Shown piece after piece: positions 5,867 to 8,147 of a stretch of 8,147 nucleotides of DNA (positions within the stretch are counted from its first letter, which is position 1; every line of letters starts with the position of its first letter). Source of the DNA: Lachnoclostridium sp. UBA7122 (GTDB lineage: Bacteria > Bacillota > Clostridia > Lachnospirales > Lachnospiraceae); assembly GCA_002493085.1 (NCBI GenBank), contig DKXQ01000055.1, positions 1-8,147 of the forward strand, written 5' to 3'. A model generated the notes under the pieces. That model searched no databases and was not told where the DNA came from. It worked only from the letters and a program-made list of their open reading frames with translations. Position numbers and translations under genes: made by a program.

Positions 5867-6223
5867 GAAACGCCCAAAATTTTTGAAAGTGAATACCGTT
5901 TTTGTGAAATCCTCTGGGAACACGAACCAGTATCCAGTGGTGAACTTGTAAAGCTTTGCAGGGAAAAACTGGAATGGAAGAAATCAACAACTTATACAGT
6001 AATACGGAGACTTGCACAGCGTGGAGTTTTAAAATCAGAAAATGCAGTTGTTACATCCCTTATCTCAAGAGAGGAAGCACAGGCAAGCCAGAGTGCAGAA
6101 GTAGTAGAACGTACATTTTCAGGCTCTCTGCCTGGATTTATTGCAGCATTTACAAGAAAAAAGCCACTGACACCAGAAGAAATAGACGAAATCCAGGAAA
6201 TTATTGATAATTACAAATCCTGA
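5864..6223 (+). CDS. BlaI/MecI/CopY-family transcriptional repressor
   Basis: This 119-residue winged-helix repressor has the usual length for BlaI/MecI. Its N-terminal DNA-binding domain (about 5-72) contains the family features EILWEHEPVSSGELVKLC and a recognition-helix region near STTYTVIRRLAQRGVL (41-56). The C-terminal part (about 75-119) is the helical dimerisation domain ending LTPEEIDEIQEIIDNYK. In classical BlaI the regulatory protease inactivates the repressor by cleaving an Asn-Phe bond in this region. The equivalent bond here appears to be A95-F96 in GFIAAFTRKK. The gene uses a TTG start with a strong ribosome site. It stands first in a two-gene operon with the M56 protease, 49 bases downstream, under a promoter covered by two dyads, so negative autoregulation relieved by the protease is the likely circuit. 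The regulated targets outside this operon, if any, are unknown. Confidence 0.93.
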   Translation: METPKIFESEYRFCEILWEHEPVSSGELVKLCREKLEWKKSTTYTVIRRLAQRGVLKSENAVVTSLISREEAQASQSAEVVERTFSGSLPGFIAAFTRKKPLTPEEIDEIQEIIDNYKS

Positions 6224-6272
6224 GTAAAAGACTGGCTGGTTCTGGGACTTTGGATAAAGGAAGGATATCAGA

Positions 6273-7994
6273 ATGGAGAAATTATTTTTAACAGTTTTCA
6301 ATATGGGCATAAACTCAGGTTATCTGGTTCTGGCTGTGGCTGTTGTACGGTTTTTACTTAAAAAAGCTCCAAAAAATATCATCTGTCTGTTATGGATAGC
6401 AACTGGACTGAGGCTTGCCTGTCCATTCCGCATTGAAACAGTGTTCAGCCTGCTGCCAGAACAAACAGATACTTTTATATATAAGGCATATAATGAAGTT
6501 TTACCAGAAGATAACAGTGCATTGACTGGTGTATTAAATATGCCAGAAACAGATATCAAGCCATCAGATACCCCCAGAATAACACTGCAGAAAACTGCTT
6601 TAGAAAGTAAAAATCCTGGCTATAAGATTATAAGTGCTGCTACATGGATATGGCTTACAGGAGCTTGTATTATGTTTGTATATATGGCATATGGATGGTA
6701 CTGTATTAAAAAAAAGACAGCAACAGCAGTTCCATCTGAGTCTGAGGGAATCAGGTTTTACCAGTGTGAACATATTTCATCGCCATTTCTTTTTGGACTG
6801 GCAGTTCCAAAAATTTATGTACCATTTTCTGTCAATGGCGAAGAGCTTTCATATATATTAAAGCATGAACATGCGCATAAAAGCCGTCGTGACCATCTGT
6901 CTAAGTCCGTTGGATACCTGATATTGTCTGTGTACTGGTTCCAGCCACTTGTATGGGCGGCTTATATAATGTTTTGCAGGGATATTGAAATGGCATGTGA
7001 TGAAAGAGTTGTAAAGGAGATTGGAGAGAACTGCAAAAAAGCATATTCACAGGCACTTTTATCATGTTCTGCAAGCCATCAGGCCAGTTTAGCATATCCT
7101 GTAGCATTTAGAGAGACTGGAGTGAAAGACAGAGTGAAAAATATATTAAATTATAAAAAACCAAATTTGAGGATTGTTATAACTGCAGCAGCTGCATGTA
7201 TGATTGTAGCCGCCTGCTTTGCTACAGATGCCAAAAGCCAGAAAATAACAAAACCAGAATTAAAACAAGAGCTGGGAAACATACAGGCATCCATCCAGAA
7301 AAAGCAACAAAACACTATTGTAAAAAATGTTACAAGATGGGCTGAAGCTTTTTGTAATAAGGATTCAAAAGTGATTTATACAATGCTTGACAATTCAGGA
7401 AGAAAAGCCTTAAGTGACCAGGATATGTTAACAGGAAAACATTTTTCAGGATGGTCCAGCCCATGGCCATGGAATGTTGAAGCTTCGGCAGGAAAGCCAG
7501 ATTACAGAATTATATCTATAGATGAAACTTCTGCTGTAATATTATATTATGCATGGACATCTGACCCACATGTAACTGTATGGCACCAGATTATTAATTA
7601 CCGGTATCCGGGCAAAAAAGACAAATTTTTAATTAATAATGTATCAAAGATAAACTTCTTAGACAATATCCATACAGCAGAGCAGTTTTACACAGCTTAT
7701 CCAGATGGAGAGATTGATAATACAAGAATGGACTATAAATATGGAAACAGTGCTGGAAAAGCTTTAAACAGCAATACACCTCCTGGCAATTATGAGATTT
7801 TATCAAATCCAGATACAGCGGCTGTTTTTCTGCTAAATATCCAGGATAATCCTTCTATAGTAAAGACGGATGTCTCAGATAAAGATGAAGAAACAATTGT
7901 TACATTTACATTTTTAGAAGATGGCAGCAGCGCCAGTGTAAAAATGGTACAGCTTTCTGGTGGACGTGGCATATGGGTACCACAGACAAATTAA
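6273..7994 (+). CDS. BlaR1/MecR1-like M56 membrane metallopeptidase with a non-penicillin-binding sensor domain
   Basis: This 573-residue integral membrane zinc protease is the expected signal transducer for the repressor before it. Hydrophobic segments lie at about 14-30, 34-51, 121-141, 210-232 and 300-318. The M56 catalytic region carries HEXXH as HEHAH (198-202), followed by RRDHL, the WFQPLVW motif and DIEMACDERVV with the likely third zinc ligand E239. After the last TM, residues about 319-573 should face outside. In BlaR1/MecR1 this part is a class-D-like penicillin-binding domain. Here no ordered SxxK, SxN, KTG set is seen. Residues about 345-460 (WAEAFCNKDSKVIYTMLDNS) instead look like an NTF2-like ligand-binding fold, and a second small beta-rich unit ends GGRGIWVPQ. 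The total length is close to BlaR1, so this is a domain difference and not a truncation. AAGGAAGG (6257-6264) lies eight bases before the ATG. The inducing signal is unknown. Confidence 0.88.
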   Translation: MEKLFLTVFNMGINSGYLVLAVAVVRFLLKKAPKNIICLLWIATGLRLACPFRIETVFSLLPEQTDTFIYKAYNEVLPEDNSALTGVLNMPETDIKPSDTPRITLQKTALESKNPGYKIISAATWIWLTGACIMFVYMAYGWYCIKKKTATAVPSESEGIRFYQCEHISSPFLFGLAVPKIYVPFSVNGEELSYILKHEHAHKSRRDHLSKSVGYLILSVYWFQPLVWAAYIMFCRDIEMACDERVVKEIGENCKKAYSQALLSCSASHQASLAYPVAFRETGVKDRVKNILNYKKPNLRIVITAAAACMIVAACFATDAKSQKITKPELKQELGNIQASIQKKQQNTIVKNVTRWAEAFCNKDSKVIYTMLDNSGRKALSDQDMLTGKHFSGWSSPWPWNVEASAGKPDYRIISIDETSAVILYYAWTSDPHVTVWHQIINYRYPGKKDKFLINNVSKINFLDNIHTAEQFYTAYPDGEIDNTRMDYKYGNSAGKALNSNTPPGNYEILSNPDTAAVFLLNIQDNPSIVKTDVSDKDEETIVTFTFLEDGSSASVKMVQLSGGRGIWVPQTN

Positions 7995-8014
7995 TAGTAT
8001 AAGGCGTAAATTAT

Positions 8015-8047
8015 AGGAACTGGATTATATGTGCCAGTTCCTTTTTT
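8015..8047 (+). terminator. Rho-independent terminator of the repressor / M56 operon
   Basis: AGGAACTGG (8015-8023) and CCAGTTCCT (8034-8042) form a perfect 9-bp stem with a 10-base loop. The stem runs into six T (8042-8047). It begins 21 bases after the M56 stop codon. Confidence 0.92.
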
Positions 8048-8053
8048 ATATAT

Positions 8054-8102
8054 CCAGGTAAAGTTACCCTATCGAATAGAAAGATAGTGTAACTTTATCT
8101 GG
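8054..8102. repeat. 49-bp imperfect palindrome of unknown role
   Basis: Two 20-base arms (8054-8073 and 8083-8102) pair at 18 Watson-Crick positions plus one G/T pair, leaving one mismatch, around a 9-base loop. No T-tract follows, so it is not an ordinary terminator. The left arm contains its own small palindrome (GGTAA-AG-TTACC). It could be a dispersed intergenic palindrome, a MITE-like remnant, an mRNA structure or an operator for a gene beyond the window. The remaining bases 8103-8147 are AT-rich, and I see no gene in them. Confidence 0.7.
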
Positions 8103-8147
8103 GGAATTATTTGTAAAAAAATAGTAAATAACATATTTTTTTATGTT

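Noticed and set aside
5956..6207. Alternative + frame inside the repressor gene as evidence of frameshift
   Set aside because: The BlaI-family frame is complete from the TTG start to its stop with both domains; the other frame has no recognisable content.
7486..7761. Two SAGK tetrads (residues 405-408 and 493-496) in the outer domain of the M56 protein as possible penicillin-binding SxxK motifs
   Set aside because: Neither is followed by an SxN and a KTG motif in the expected order, and the surrounding sequence does not resemble a class-D-like domain, so they look like chance.
8054..8102. The 49-bp palindrome as a transcription terminator
   Set aside because: No run of T follows the right arm, and the operon already has a full terminator at 8015-8047.
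8130..8147. Small inverted repeat AACATA / TATGTT at the window end
   Set aside because: Six-base AT-rich arms around a T-run are expected by chance here, and the window edge cuts off its context.

Overview
The window looks like chromosome from a low-GC, Gram-positive gut-type Clostridia, most likely Lachnospiraceae. This is inferred from the AT-rich composition, strong AGGAGG ribosome sites, GTG and TTG starts, and the gene families present; no species is claimed. All seven genes lie on the + strand.

Region 1 (1-1805) holds one membrane chemoreceptor (46-1725) that ends in a clear hairpin-plus-T-tract terminator.

Region 2 (about 1800-5774) is an envelope-stress module: an ABC transporter ATPase, an FtsX/MacB-type permease, an OmpR-family response regulator and a short two-TM histidine kinase. 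It resembles the BceAB-BceRS arrangement, in which the transporter itself senses the peptide or antibiotic and the kinase reads the transporter. The transporter is damaged. The ATPase stops just after its H-loop, and the permease reading frame begins inside the ATPase gene and joins mid-protein. An apparent deletion of roughly 1 kb therefore removed the ATPase C-terminus and the N-terminal half of the permease. The regulator and kinase are intact. A possible promoter with a cre-like palindrome and a small perfect hairpin precede the module.

Region 3 (about 5784-8047) is a BlaI/MecI-family repressor with a BlaR1/MecR1-like M56 metallopeptidase. They lie downstream of a good promoter flanked by two near-identical 16-bp dyads, which are candidate operators. 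Together the two dyads form a 17-bp inverted repeat followed by six T, so the same DNA may terminate read-through from the kinase gene. The M56 protein has the zinc-protease motifs but no recognisable penicillin-binding sensor domain. Its extracytoplasmic part is a different domain, so the signal is probably not a classical beta-lactam acylation. A terminator closes this operon.

The last 100 bases hold an unexplained 49-bp imperfect palindrome (8054-8102). No tRNA, rRNA, CRISPR array, transposase or phage gene was seen.
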